From assembly GCF_014649775.1 (NCBI RefSeq), contig NZ_BMTR01000021.1:62001-126000 (forward strand): 64,000 nucleotides of DNA. Direction: 5' to 3'. Each line of letters starts with the position of its first letter. The first letter of the stretch is position 1. The stretch is from Streptomyces longisporoflavus. Lineage in GTDB: Bacteria; Actinomycetota; Actinomycetes; Streptomycetales; Streptomycetaceae. This document shows positions 35,500 through 43,532 of this stretch, in pieces. A program made the position numbers and the translations under genes. The notes beneath the pieces are model-generated. The model saw only the letters and a program-made list of their open reading frames with translations. It was not told where the DNA came from and made no database searches.

Positions 35500-36692
35500 T
35501 GTCCCTGCCCGCCTGGGACGACGTACAGCCGCTCTCCCTCGACTCCGCGCCCCTGCCCGAGTACGGCGCGGGCTCGCTCGCCGACCTGCTGCCCACGCTC
35601 GTCTCCCACCAGGGCGTCGAGGGCTTCACACCCGTCATCCAGGAGCTCGCCCCGGCCGACCGGAACTGCGTCTTCCTGATCGACGGCCTCGGCTGGGAGC
35701 AGCTGCGCGCCCACCCGGCGGAGGCGCCCTTCCTGACCTCGCTCATCGACTCGTCCCGTGGCGGCACGGGGCGTCCGATCACCGCCGGCTTCCCCGCCAC
35801 CACGGCGACCTCGCTCGCCTCGGTCGGCACGGGCCTGCCGCCCGCGTCGCACGGCCTGCCGGGTTACGCGGTCCGCAACCCGGCCACCGGCGAGCTGATG
35901 AACCAGCTCCGCTGGAACCCGTGGACGGACCCCCGCAAGTGGCAGCCGTACCCCACCGTCTTCCAGCAGGCCCACGCCGCCGGTGTGCACACCGCCCAGG
36001 TGTCCTCCCCGACCTTCGAGAGGACGCCGCTCACCAAGATCGCGCTGAGTGGCGGCAGCTTCCGCGGCAAGCTCTCCGGCGAGGACCGTATGGACCTCGC
36101 GGCCGAGCAGCTGGGCGCGGGCGACCGCTCGCTCGTCTACACGTACTACGCCGAGGTCGACGGCAAGGGCCACCGGTTCGGCGTGGACTCCGACGCCTGG
36201 CGCGGCCAGCTCATGTACGTCGACCGCCTGGTCCAGCGCCTGGCCGAGCAACTGCCGCCGCGCAGCGCCCTGTACGTCACCGCAGACCACGGCATGCTCG
36301 ACATCCCCTTCGACGAGCAGTCCCGCATCGACTTCGACGAGGACTGGGAGCTGCGCGCCGGCGTCGCCCTCCTCGGCGGCGAGGGCCGTGCCCGCCACGT
36401 GTACGCGGTGCCGGGCGCCGAGAACGACGTCCTGACCGTCTGGCGCGAGGTGCTCGGCGAGCAGTTCTGGGTGGCGGGCCGGGACGAGGCGATCGCGGCG
36501 GGCTGGTTCGGTCCGCCCGGCGCCATGGACGAGCGGGTCTACGGACGCATCGGCGACGTCATCGCGGCCGCCCACGACGACGTGGCGATCATCGCCACCG
36601 AGAAGGAGCCCAAGGAGTCGGCCCTGGTCGGCATGCACGGCTCCATGACCGCCGTCGAGCAGCTCGTGCCGCTCATCGAGGTGCGCTCCTGA
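35499..36692 (+). CDS. Alkaline-phosphatase-superfamily phosphodiesterase (NPP type)
   Basis: 397 residues from ATG 35499. Type I phosphodiesterase/nucleotide pyrophosphatase motifs: metal ligand in VFLIDGLGWE, nucleophile Thr in FPATTATSLASVG, and distal metal-binding residues in YYAEVDGKGHRFG and TADHGMLD. It should hydrolyse phosphodiester or pyrophosphate bonds in a zinc-dependent way. No signal peptide or membrane segment, so cytoplasmic. Co-translated with the DUF5998 gene. The substrate is not evident. Confidence 0.9.
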   Translation: MSLPAWDDVQPLSLDSAPLPEYGAGSLADLLPTLVSHQGVEGFTPVIQELAPADRNCVFLIDGLGWEQLRAHPAEAPFLTSLIDSSRGGTGRPITAGFPATTATSLASVGTGLPPASHGLPGYAVRNPATGELMNQLRWNPWTDPRKWQPYPTVFQQAHAAGVHTAQVSSPTFERTPLTKIALSGGSFRGKLSGEDRMDLAAEQLGAGDRSLVYTYYAEVDGKGHRFGVDSDAWRGQLMYVDRLVQRLAEQLPPRSALYVTADHGMLDIPFDEQSRIDFDEDWELRAGVALLGGEGRARHVYAVPGAENDVLTVWREVLGEQFWVAGRDEAIAAGWFGPPGAMDERVYGRIGDVIAAAHDDVAIIATEKEPKESALVGMHGSMTAVEQLVPLIEVRS

Positions 36693-36747
36693 CCGGGTTC
36701 GCGCCGCACACCGTCCCCACGTACGTCTCGAAAGGCCGCAACTCCCC

Positions 36748-37398
36748 ATGCCCGAGCTGGTGTTCTTCTCCGGAACGATGGACTGCGGAAAGAGCACGCT
36801 GGCTCTGCAGATCGAGCACAACCGCTCGGCCCGCGGACTGAAGGGGATGATCTTCACCCGTGACGACCGCGCCGGCGAGGGCAAGCTCTCCTCGCGGCTC
36901 GGCCTCGTCACCGACGCGATCGAGGCCGCGGACGGCTTCGACTTCTACGCCCATCTCGTCGACCATCTCTCGCGGGGCGGCAGCGCGGACTACGTGATCG
37001 TGGACGAGGCGCAGTTCCTCGCCCCCGCGCAGATCGACCAACTGGCCCGCGTCGTCGACGACCTCGGGCTCGGTGTCTTCGCCTTCGGCATCACCACGGA
37101 CTTCCGCTCCAAGCTCTTCCCCGGTTCGCAGCGCCTGGTCGAACTCGCCGACCGCGTCGAGGTGTTGCAGGTCGAGGCCCTGTGCTGGTGCGGTGCCCGG
37201 GCCACCCACAACGCCCGCACGGTAGGCGGCGTGATGGTCGTGGAAGGCGCCCAGGTCGTCGTCGGCGACGTCAACCACGCTGCGGACGAGGTGGGTTACG
37301 AGGTGCTGTGCCGCCGCCACCACCGCAAGCGGATGACGAGCGCCTCGTCTCACGCGGCGGCTCTTTCCCCGGACGTCCTGCCGGTCACCTCCGGTTGA
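36748..37398 (+). CDS. tdk: Thymidine kinase (type II)
   Basis: 216 residues from ATG 36748. P-loop GTMDCGKST (residues 9-17), DEAQF with the general base Glu, and a zinc lasso with Cys pairs (LCWCGARATHNAR and EVLCRRHHRK). Phosphorylates thymidine in the salvage pathway in the cytoplasm. It is 55 bases from the phosphodiesterase and probably in the same transcription unit. It is the last clear core gene before the biosynthetic cluster. Confidence 0.95.
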   Translation: MPELVFFSGTMDCGKSTLALQIEHNRSARGLKGMIFTRDDRAGEGKLSSRLGLVTDAIEAADGFDFYAHLVDHLSRGGSADYVIVDEAQFLAPAQIDQLARVVDDLGLGVFAFGITTDFRSKLFPGSQRLVELADRVEVLQVEALCWCGARATHNARTVGGVMVVEGAQVVVGDVNHAADEVGYEVLCRRHHRKRMTSASSHAAALSPDVLPVTSG

Positions 37399-37445
37399 TC
37401 GCCTCGCCTCGCCGGATTCGTATGCCGCACGTACGCGCATGAATT

Positions 37446-37466
37446 CGTCATGTTGAAGGCATGACG
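37446..37466. promoter_or_regulatory. Inverted repeat upstream of the AfsA-family gene
   Basis: CGTCATG-TTGAAGG-CATGACG, a perfect 7-bp inverted repeat with a 7-base spacer, lies 80 bases upstream of the butyrolactone synthase start. It does not match the classical autoregulatory-element consensus of butyrolactone receptors well, but the position suits an operator. Confidence 0.45.
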
Positions 37467-37545
37467 GCGAGGATTCCCTGGTCGGCGGGGTGGGGCCGAG
37501 ACTTGAACCTGCCAAGGATTCGGTCACCCGCCCCGAAGGACTGCC

Positions 37546-38526
37546 ATGGACCTCGTTCCCGAGCTTTCGCCCTTCTTCCGCGGCCCCCAGCACTTGGTGC
37601 ACAAGCCGGACAGCCCCGAGGCCTTCCTCCTCGGTGCGGGCGCGCCCGTGCGGCAGAGCTTCACCTACGCCACCGAACTGCCCGCGGATCACCCGCTGTT
37701 CGGCGACATGGCCGCGCCCTTCCACGATCTGCTCTTCCCCGTCGAGGCGCTGCGGCACGCGGCCCTGTTCGCGGCCCGGCAGTACTTCCGGGTGCCGCCG
37801 CAGCGGGTCACCGCGGTCTCCGTCAGTGGCACGGAGATCACCGACGTGGCTCCGTGGCGGCGGTCCGGCGGGCCCGCGCGGATCGCGCTCGAACTCGCCC
37901 TCACCCCGGTCAACGTGATCACGGGAGTGCCCCGCGGCCTGGAGTGCGAGGCCGTCGTGTCGATCGGCGGCCGGCGCTGCGGGACGGCAGGCGCCGAACT
38001 CGTCTTCCTCTCGCCCGGAGTGCACCGCGGTCACCGCGAGGCGGGGCGGCGGCAGAGCGAGCAGAGCCTCCTCGCCGGGCACGGGCAGATCGCGGTGACC
38101 GGCGTGCCCGCGCCCGAACGCGTGGGGCGCCGCAGCGCGCACAACGTACTGGTGGGGCTGCCGGCCGAGGGCGAGGACGAGCGGCTCGTCTTCCCCGTGG
38201 ACCTGGACGCCGCGGGCCGGGTCTTCGGCGACGAGGTGCCCGCGGCGCTGTTCCTGGAGGCCTCACGGCAGGCGGCCCTGCTGGCCGCCGCGGAGCTGCA
38301 CGGGTTTGTCACGTCACACGCCCTGCTCACCCGCTGGCACGGTGCCTTCCGGGGCTTCGCCGAGCCGGCGCTGCCCCTGCACTGCGCGGTGTACGCGGAG
38401 AAGCCGGGCGACCAGGGCGTTGTACGGGATGCCGGCGGGCTGCCCACGGCCCGGTTGTGTCTCGACTTCCTGCAAGGAGACCGCGAAGTGGCCAGGGTGT
38501 CCGCGTCCGTACTGCAGGACTGCTAG
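37546..38526 (+). CDS. AfsA-family gamma-butyrolactone synthase
   Basis: 326 residues from ATG 37546, with GAAGGA five bases upstream. Two AfsA hotdog-like repeats: VHKPDSPEAFLLGAGAPVRQSFTYATELPADHPLFGD near the N-terminus, and RSAHNVLVGLP followed by the signature DHPxDHxPGM-like region, here read as VDLDAAGRVFGDEVPAALFLEASRQAALL. AfsA-type enzymes join a beta-ketoacyl group to dihydroxyacetone phosphate to make butyrolactone or butenolide signals. The divergence of the second motif (VPAALFLEA in place of VPGMVLLEA) is notable. It stands directly before the SARP gene, suggesting a signalling module controlling the cluster. No ArpA-type receptor is in the window. Confidence 0.85.
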   Translation: MDLVPELSPFFRGPQHLVHKPDSPEAFLLGAGAPVRQSFTYATELPADHPLFGDMAAPFHDLLFPVEALRHAALFAARQYFRVPPQRVTAVSVSGTEITDVAPWRRSGGPARIALELALTPVNVITGVPRGLECEAVVSIGGRRCGTAGAELVFLSPGVHRGHREAGRRQSEQSLLAGHGQIAVTGVPAPERVGRRSAHNVLVGLPAEGEDERLVFPVDLDAAGRVFGDEVPAALFLEASRQAALLAAAELHGFVTSHALLTRWHGAFRGFAEPALPLHCAVYAEKPGDQGVVRDAGGLPTARLCLDFLQGDREVARVSASVLQDC

Positions 38527-38533
38527 GCACGCC

Positions 38534-41236
38534 ATGCGATTCCGAGTGCTCGGGCCGGTCCGGATGGCACCGCGGGCGCCGACCGCGGCCAAGCCGCGGG
38601 TGGTGCTCGCCACCCTGCTGATGCAGAGCAACAGCGTGGTCTCCACCCATGCCCTCATCGACGAGCTGTGGAGCGAGGAGCCGCCCCGCACGGCCGCCAC
38701 CACCCTTCAGGTCTACGTCTCCCATCTGCGCAAGGCACTCGTGGAGGGCGTCGCGGGCAGCGGGGAAGGGGCGCAGCCGCTGCTCACCGTGCCGCCCGGC
38801 TATCAGCTCCGGGTCGCCGCCGACGATCTCGACCTGCTGGTCTTCGAGACGTTGCGCGACGAAGGGCGGGCGGCCTACGGGCGCAAGGACTACGCGGAGG
38901 CGTCCCGGCGGCTCTCGCGTGCGCTCGCCCTGTGGACCGGGCCCGCGCTCTCCGGCATTCCGCACGGGCCGACCCTCCAGACCTCCGCGATCCGGCTCGA
39001 CGAGCTGCGTCTTGAGGCCCTGGAACAGCGCATCTCGGCCGAACTGCGCATGGGCCGCCACCAGGAGCTGATCGGCGAACTCATGGCGCTCGCGCACGAG
39101 CACCCCCTGCGCGAGACCCTGCACTGCCATCTGATGGTCGCGCTGTACCGCTCGGGGCGGCAGTCGGACGCCCTGCACGTGTACCACCGGGCACGCCGCG
39201 GCCTCGTCGACGAACTCGGGGTGGAACCCGGCCCCGTGATGAGCCGCCTCCTGGAGCGGATCCTTGCCTCCGACGCCTCACTGACCTGGCAGCGGGACAC
39301 ACCGGCCGCTCCCGAGGTCCTGCCGCGTCCGGCGGGGCCCGTGGTGCGGCTGCCCGGGCCGGTGGACCACTTCACCGGGCGCACGGCCCAACTCGCCCTG
39401 GGGCAGCGGTTCCTGGCGGGAGCCGGGCCGCTGCCGGGGCGGGTGCTCGCGTTGTCCGGGCGGGCCGGGGCCGGGAAGACCGCGCTGGCCGCGCGCCTCG
39501 CGCACGACGCGGGTGACCTCTTCCCCGACGGCCGGGTGCTGTTGTTGCTGCGCGATGCCGGGGGGCGCGCCCTGACCCCGCATGCCGCCCTGTCGACGCT
39601 GTTGCGCCGACTGCGGGGAGGCAGTCAGGACGCGGCGCCCGTGGTGGCCGGCGAACCCGGGGCCCCCGTTGTCGCCCCCGAACCCGAACCCGCCGATCTG
39701 CTCTACGAGTTGACCAAGGGCCGCAAGATGCTCTTCGTCCTGGACGACGCGGTGTCCGAGGCGCAGGTGAGGCCGGTGCTCGCGGCACTGCCCGACAGCA
39801 CGGTCCTGCTCACCGGCCGGCACGCGCTCGGCGCCCTCGACGGCGTACAGCACCTCGTCCTCGACGTGTTCAGCCGGGAGGAGGCGGAGGAACTCCTGGT
39901 GCGGTGCGGCGGTCCCGCGATGCGCGAGGACCCGGCCGCGGTCAGCGAGACCGCCAGGCTGTGCGGCAACCTGCCGCTCGCGCTGCGGGTGGCCGCGGCG
40001 GGCCTTGCCGCGCGTCCGCACTGGAGTGCCGCGGAACTCGTCGGGCGGCTCGCCGACGAACGGACCCGGCTCAGCTCCCTCGAACTCGGCGACCTCGACG
40101 TCCGCAGCAGTCTCCTGACCGCCTACCGGGACGTGGGGATACAGGGGCGGCAGGCATTCCGGCTGCTCGGGCTCGCCCCGCTGCCCGACTTCGCGCTGTG
40201 GAGCGCGGCGGCGCTGCTCGCCACGGAGCTCCCCGAGGCCGAGCGGCACACCGAGGAACTGGTGCGCGCCCAGCTCCTGGAGGCAAGGTCACGCCCCGGG
40301 CAGCTGACGACGGTGCGCTACAGCTTCCACCCCTTACTGCGGTCCCTGTCCCTCGAACTCCTCGACAAGCGGCCGGTGTCCGCCACCGACCGGCTCGGCC
40401 GCGCGTTCCTGGCCCTCGCCCGCCACGCCGACTCCCTGCTCGCACCGGGACGCGACCCGCTGGGGGACACCCTGGAACCGCCGGCCGGCATCAGCCCCGA
40501 CGCGCTGATCGGATCGGCGCCCCTCCAGTGGTTCAGGGAGGAGGCGGCGGGGCTCCTGGAGACCGTACGGCAGGCGCACGCGGCCGGGCTCTGGCAGCTC
40601 TGCTCCGCCCTGGCATCGGCGTCGGCGGGCTACTACGAGGCCGGGGCACTGTGGGACGACTGGGAACTGGGACACCAACTCGCCCTGGACGCGGCCCGGC
40701 AGGCCGGTGATCCGCACGCGGAGGCCGCGGTCCTTCGCTCCCTCGGTGATCTGGCGTGGCAGCGCCAGGAGACGACGACGGCCGTCGACCGCTACCGCCT
40801 GGCCTGGCACCTCTTCACGCGCTGCGGGGACCGCGCGTCCGCGGCCCGCTGTCTGTCCGGCGAGGCGGACGTCATGCTGGGGCAGGGCCGGGGGGCGCGG
40901 GCCGAGCGCTGCTATGTGCGTGCGCTGTCGGCCGGGCAGGCCGAGAACGATCCGCGGGGCATCGCCGACGCCCTGCGCGGCCTCGCCCTGGTGGCGCTGC
41001 GGGAGGGGCGGACCGCCGAGGCCCGCGGCCGGCTCACCGAGTGCGCGGCACAGGCCCGGCGTGCGGGCGACCGCCGCTGGGAGGAGTACGCCACGCGCAC
41101 GCTGGGCGCGGTGGACGCCGCGGACGCCGCGGTGGCCGCGGGCCGCGGGGGAGACCTCGCGGGCCGGCCGCTGGAGGTCAGGCCGGGGGTGTGGCTGCTT
41201 TCGGCTCTCGGTCCGGCGCTGCCGCAGTCCGCCTGA
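38534..41236 (+). CDS. AfsR-like SARP transcriptional activator with a TTA codon
   Basis: 900 residues from ATG 38534, seven bases after the AfsA-family stop and with only a weak ribosome-binding site, so probably coupled to it. Domains: OmpR-like winged helix (1-95, MRFRVLGPVRM, TTLQVYVSHLRKAL), bacterial transcriptional activation domain (about 100-245, LHCHLMVALYRSGRQSDALHVYHRARRGLVDELG), NB-ARC-type ATPase (P-loop GRAGAGKT, Lys near 315; LFVLDDAV), and C-terminal TPR-like helices. Codon 601 (40334-40336) is TTA, the rare leucine codon read by the developmentally controlled bldA tRNA. It is the likely pathway-specific activator; translation should therefore follow morphological differentiation. 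Confidence 0.9.
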   Translation: MRFRVLGPVRMAPRAPTAAKPRVVLATLLMQSNSVVSTHALIDELWSEEPPRTAATTLQVYVSHLRKALVEGVAGSGEGAQPLLTVPPGYQLRVAADDLDLLVFETLRDEGRAAYGRKDYAEASRRLSRALALWTGPALSGIPHGPTLQTSAIRLDELRLEALEQRISAELRMGRHQELIGELMALAHEHPLRETLHCHLMVALYRSGRQSDALHVYHRARRGLVDELGVEPGPVMSRLLERILASDASLTWQRDTPAAPEVLPRPAGPVVRLPGPVDHFTGRTAQLALGQRFLAGAGPLPGRVLALSGRAGAGKTALAARLAHDAGDLFPDGRVLLLLRDAGGRALTPHAALSTLLRRLRGGSQDAAPVVAGEPGAPVVAPEPEPADLLYELTKGRKMLFVLDDAVSEAQVRPVLAALPDSTVLLTGRHALGALDGVQHLVLDVFSREEAEELLVRCGGPAMREDPAAVSETARLCGNLPLALRVAAAGLAARPHWSAAELVGRLADERTRLSSLELGDLDVRSSLLTAYRDVGIQGRQAFRLLGLAPLPDFALWSAAALLATELPEAERHTEELVRAQLLEARSRPGQLTTVRYSFHPLLRSLSLELLDKRPVSATDRLGRAFLALARHADSLLAPGRDPLGDTLEPPAGISPDALIGSAPLQWFREEAAGLLETVRQAHAAGLWQLCSALASASAGYYEAGALWDDWELGHQLALDAARQAGDPHAEAAVLRSLGDLAWQRQETTTAVDRYRLAWHLFTRCGDRASAARCLSGEADVMLGQGRGARAERCYVRALSAGQAENDPRGIADALRGLALVALREGRTAEARGRLTECAAQARRAGDRRWEEYATRTLGAVDAADAAVAAGRGGDLAGRPLEVRPGVWLLSALGPALPQSA

Positions 41237-41266
41237 GCGGAAGGGGGCAGCCGGAGTCGGCGTACT

Positions 41267-41330
41267 GCGGCATGCGGCCTTGGCGGCATGCGGCCTTGGC
41301 GGTATACGGCCTTGGCGGTATACGGCCTTA
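41267..41330. repeat. Four 16-bp tandem repeats downstream of the SARP gene
   Basis: Units: GCGGCATGCGGCCTTG twice, GCGGTATACGGCCTTG, then GCGGTATACGGCCTTA, with no gaps. Each unit holds a 6-bp palindrome, GCATGC in the first two and GTATAC in the last two. The array sits 31 bases after the SARP stop and about 120 bases before the SRPBCC gene, so it may be a regulatory array for that gene. Sixteen-base phasing is not the usual 11/22-base SARP spacing. Confidence 0.75.
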
Positions 41331-41448
41331 AGGGATGCTTGCGCGGCGTCAAAGCCCCCTGCGTCAGAGCGTGTTGTCCTAGTAGCGTGACGTGGTGACC
41401 CGCCCGTGAGTGGCTCCCCCGGGATGCCGTGGAAGGAGCGCAGACACA

Positions 41449-41889
41449 GTGCGCCGTATCGCGTCCGAAGTCCAGATCAGCGCACGTCCCGACGAGGTGT
41501 GGGCCGTCCTCACCGATTTCGAGCGGTTCCACGAATGGAACCCGTTCCTGGTGCGGGCCGCCGGTCGCGCCGAGCCGGGGCAACGGCTCATGCTGCGCTT
41601 CCGGTTGCCGAACGGCGGCCGCGAGATGGTGTTCAAGCCGACCGTCCTGATCAGCGAGCCCAGTCGGCTGCTGCGCTGGCGGGGCCGGCTGGGTGTGCCC
41701 GGTGTGTTCGACGGACTGCACTCCTTCGAGCTGACGCCGAGCGGGGGCGGCACCCATGTGTTGCAGAGCGAGACGTTCACCGGCGCGCTCGTCCCCGTCA
41801 CCGGCTCCGTCATCCGGCAGAGCGAGACGGGGTTCGGGATGCTGACCGATGCCCTGAAGGGGCGGGTGGAGGAGCGGGCCGCGAACTGA
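41449..41889 (+). CDS. SRPBCC (START/cyclase-like) family protein
   Basis: 146 residues from GTG 41449, with AAGGAG about ten bases upstream. SRPBCC fold: SEVQISARPDEVWAVLTDFERFHEWNPFLVRA at the N-terminus and an amphipathic C-terminal helix (TGFGMLTDALKGRVEERA). The helix-grip fold makes a hydrophobic pocket; in biosynthetic clusters such proteins act as aromatases/cyclases or ligand binders. This one resembles the general stress/lipid-binding branch more than the aromatic cyclases, and no aromatic PKS is present. Its role in the pathway is unknown. A strong hairpin follows. Confidence 0.78.
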   Translation: MRRIASEVQISARPDEVWAVLTDFERFHEWNPFLVRAAGRAEPGQRLMLRFRLPNGGREMVFKPTVLISEPSRLLRWRGRLGVPGVFDGLHSFELTPSGGGTHVLQSETFTGALVPVTGSVIRQSETGFGMLTDALKGRVEERAAN

Positions 41890-41983
41890 GGCCCGCGAGC
41901 CGCCGGCCGCCGGCCGCGAGCGGAGCCGGGAGCCACGAGCCGGGGCCGGGCTTCGCGCGCCGGGCGCCGGGCGTCTGGCAGGG

Positions 41984-42029
41984 GAGCCTGCCGCCGGCCC
42001 CCGGGGGAAGTGGGGCCGGCGGCAGGCTC
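41984..42029 (+). terminator. 18-bp hairpin after the SRPBCC gene
   Basis: Perfect stem 41984-42001 with 42012-42029 and a 10-base loop; no T tract, typical of streptomycete terminators. Confidence 0.7.
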
Positions 42030-42085
42030 GCCCCGGGACCGCGCCGAACGGGTGCGGCGCATGTCCAGCAGCCTGCCGGGGTGCT

Positions 42086-42138
42086 CTAAAGGCGCACTTG
42101 GGCCCGCGCGGACGGATGGCCTGCAAGGGCCTCTTTAG
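42086..42138. promoter_or_regulatory. CTAAAG / CTTTAG pair upstream of the flavin monooxygenase
   Basis: CTAAAG (42086-42091) and CTTTAG (42133-42138) lie 107 and 55-60 bases upstream of the monooxygenase start. The same AT-containing hexamer recurs in two other intergenic regions of the cluster. Confidence 0.4.
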
Positions 42139-42192
42139 CCACTGCCGGGAGAGTCGAGCGACCGTGACTCCTCCGGAAAGGCAGCGTTGACG

Positions 42193-43443
42193 ATGACAAC
42201 TGAGCTGACCGCACAAGTGTGCGTGGTCGGAGGGGGTCCCGCGGGCCTCACCCTGGCCGTGGAGCTCGCCAAACGCTCGGTCTCCGTCGTGGTCCTGGAG
42301 CAGAGCGGCCACTTCGACCGGTCGTTCCGCGGCGAGTCGGTCTCTCCCGACTCGGTGTGGCTCCTCGACCGCCTCGGCGTCCTGGGGCGGCTGGACGGCG
42401 CGTACCAGCAGATGCACCGCATGGAGATAGTGGACTCCGGCAGCACCGTGCTGCGTGCCGACTTCACCCGCTTTCCCTATCCGCACCCCTACCCGGTCGA
42501 GATGCCGCAGCCCGCACTCCTGTCGGCGCTGGCCGGGCTCGGCGAGGAGCACGCCGACCACTTCACGCTGCTGCGCAAGGCCACCGCCGTGGGCCTGGTG
42601 CGCGAGGGCGAGGGGCCGGTGACCGGGGTGCGGGCGCGTACGCCGGAGGGCGAGGTCACGGTGCACGCGGCCCTGACGGTGGCGGCGGACGGGCGGTTCA
42701 GCAAGGTGCGGGAGATGTCCGGGCTGCCCTACACCCGTATGCCGCTGGAGCGGGACGTGGTGTGGCTGAAGCTGCCCTTCCCGGCCGAGTGGGACGACCG
42801 CACGTACCGCATCCGCATCGAGGGCGATCAGCACGGCCTGTTCATCCCCACCCGTCCCGACAGCGTGCGGGTGGGCTTCAACATCCCCAAGGGCGGCCTC
42901 AAGGAACTGCGTGCCAAGGGACTGCCCGCCCTGTACGAGCGCCTTGACCGGCTCGCCCCCGAACTGTCCGGCACGGTGCGCTCCGAGATCCGCAGCTGGT
43001 CGGACACGTCGATGCTCGACATCTTCACCACTCTGGTGCCGCGCTGGTCCTGTCCCGGCCTGGTGCTCACCGGCGACGCCGCGCACACCCTGACACCGAT
43101 TCTGGGGCAGGGCGTCAACCACGCCATCATCGACGCGGTGACCCTGGCCCCGCTGGTGCGGCGGGCCTTCGCGGCCGGCGGTTCCGTCACGGAACTCGTC
43201 CGCGCCGGCGAGGAGTTCCAGCGGGCCAGGGAGACGTCGGTGAGCAAATCGCGGGCGCTCCAGCTGCGCCAGGAGCGGCTCTTCGCGCTGCACGGCGCCG
43301 GCGGCACGCTCCGGCGCACCCTGTACCGGGCCGTGGACCGCAGCCAGCGGCTGAAGCAGCGGGTGCTCGCGGGGGCGTACTTCCAGTTGCAGCGGCCGGG
43401 ACCGCACGCGGTGGCCACGCACCGGCCGGCGTCGCGTGTGTGA
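42193..43443 (+). CDS. FAD-dependent monooxygenase (PHBH-fold)
   Basis: 416 residues from ATG 42193; a TTG six bases earlier is also possible (GGAAAGG at 42175). N-terminal FAD-binding motif CVVGGGPAGLTLAVELAKRSVSVVVLEQSG, NAD(P)H-region DG motif in LTVAADGRFSKVREMSG, and the second FAD motif GLVLTGDAAHTLTPILGQGVNHAIIDA. These place it in group A flavin hydroxylases. The WxWxIP motif of flavin halogenases is absent. It is likely a tailoring oxidase acting on the cluster product. Own promoter region carries the CTTTAG motif; a 22-bp hairpin follows. Confidence 0.85.
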   Translation: MTTELTAQVCVVGGGPAGLTLAVELAKRSVSVVVLEQSGHFDRSFRGESVSPDSVWLLDRLGVLGRLDGAYQQMHRMEIVDSGSTVLRADFTRFPYPHPYPVEMPQPALLSALAGLGEEHADHFTLLRKATAVGLVREGEGPVTGVRARTPEGEVTVHAALTVAADGRFSKVREMSGLPYTRMPLERDVVWLKLPFPAEWDDRTYRIRIEGDQHGLFIPTRPDSVRVGFNIPKGGLKELRAKGLPALYERLDRLAPELSGTVRSEIRSWSDTSMLDIFTTLVPRWSCPGLVLTGDAAHTLTPILGQGVNHAIIDAVTLAPLVRRAFAAGGSVTELVRAGEEFQRARETSVSKSRALQLRQERLFALHGAGGTLRRTLYRAVDRSQRLKQRVLAGAYFQLQRPGPHAVATHRPASRV

Positions 43444-43456
43444 GGGCACCCGACGC

Positions 43457-43505
43457 GTACGGCGAAGGCCCTGACTCCGGGCGGGAGTCAGGGCCTTCGC
43501 CGTAC
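43457..43505. terminator. Bidirectional 22-bp hairpin
   Basis: Perfect 22-bp stem (43457-43478 with 43484-43505) and 5-base loop between the convergent monooxygenase and P450 genes. Confidence 0.85.
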
Positions 43506-43532
43506 CGGCGCGGGGTGCGCGGCCCGGGCAGG

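Noticed and set aside
41267..41330. CRISPR-like array
   Set aside because: The units are contiguous, with no spacers, and only 16 bases long.
42193..43443. Flavin-dependent halogenase
   Set aside because: The WxWxIP motif is absent; the sequence fits group A hydroxylases.
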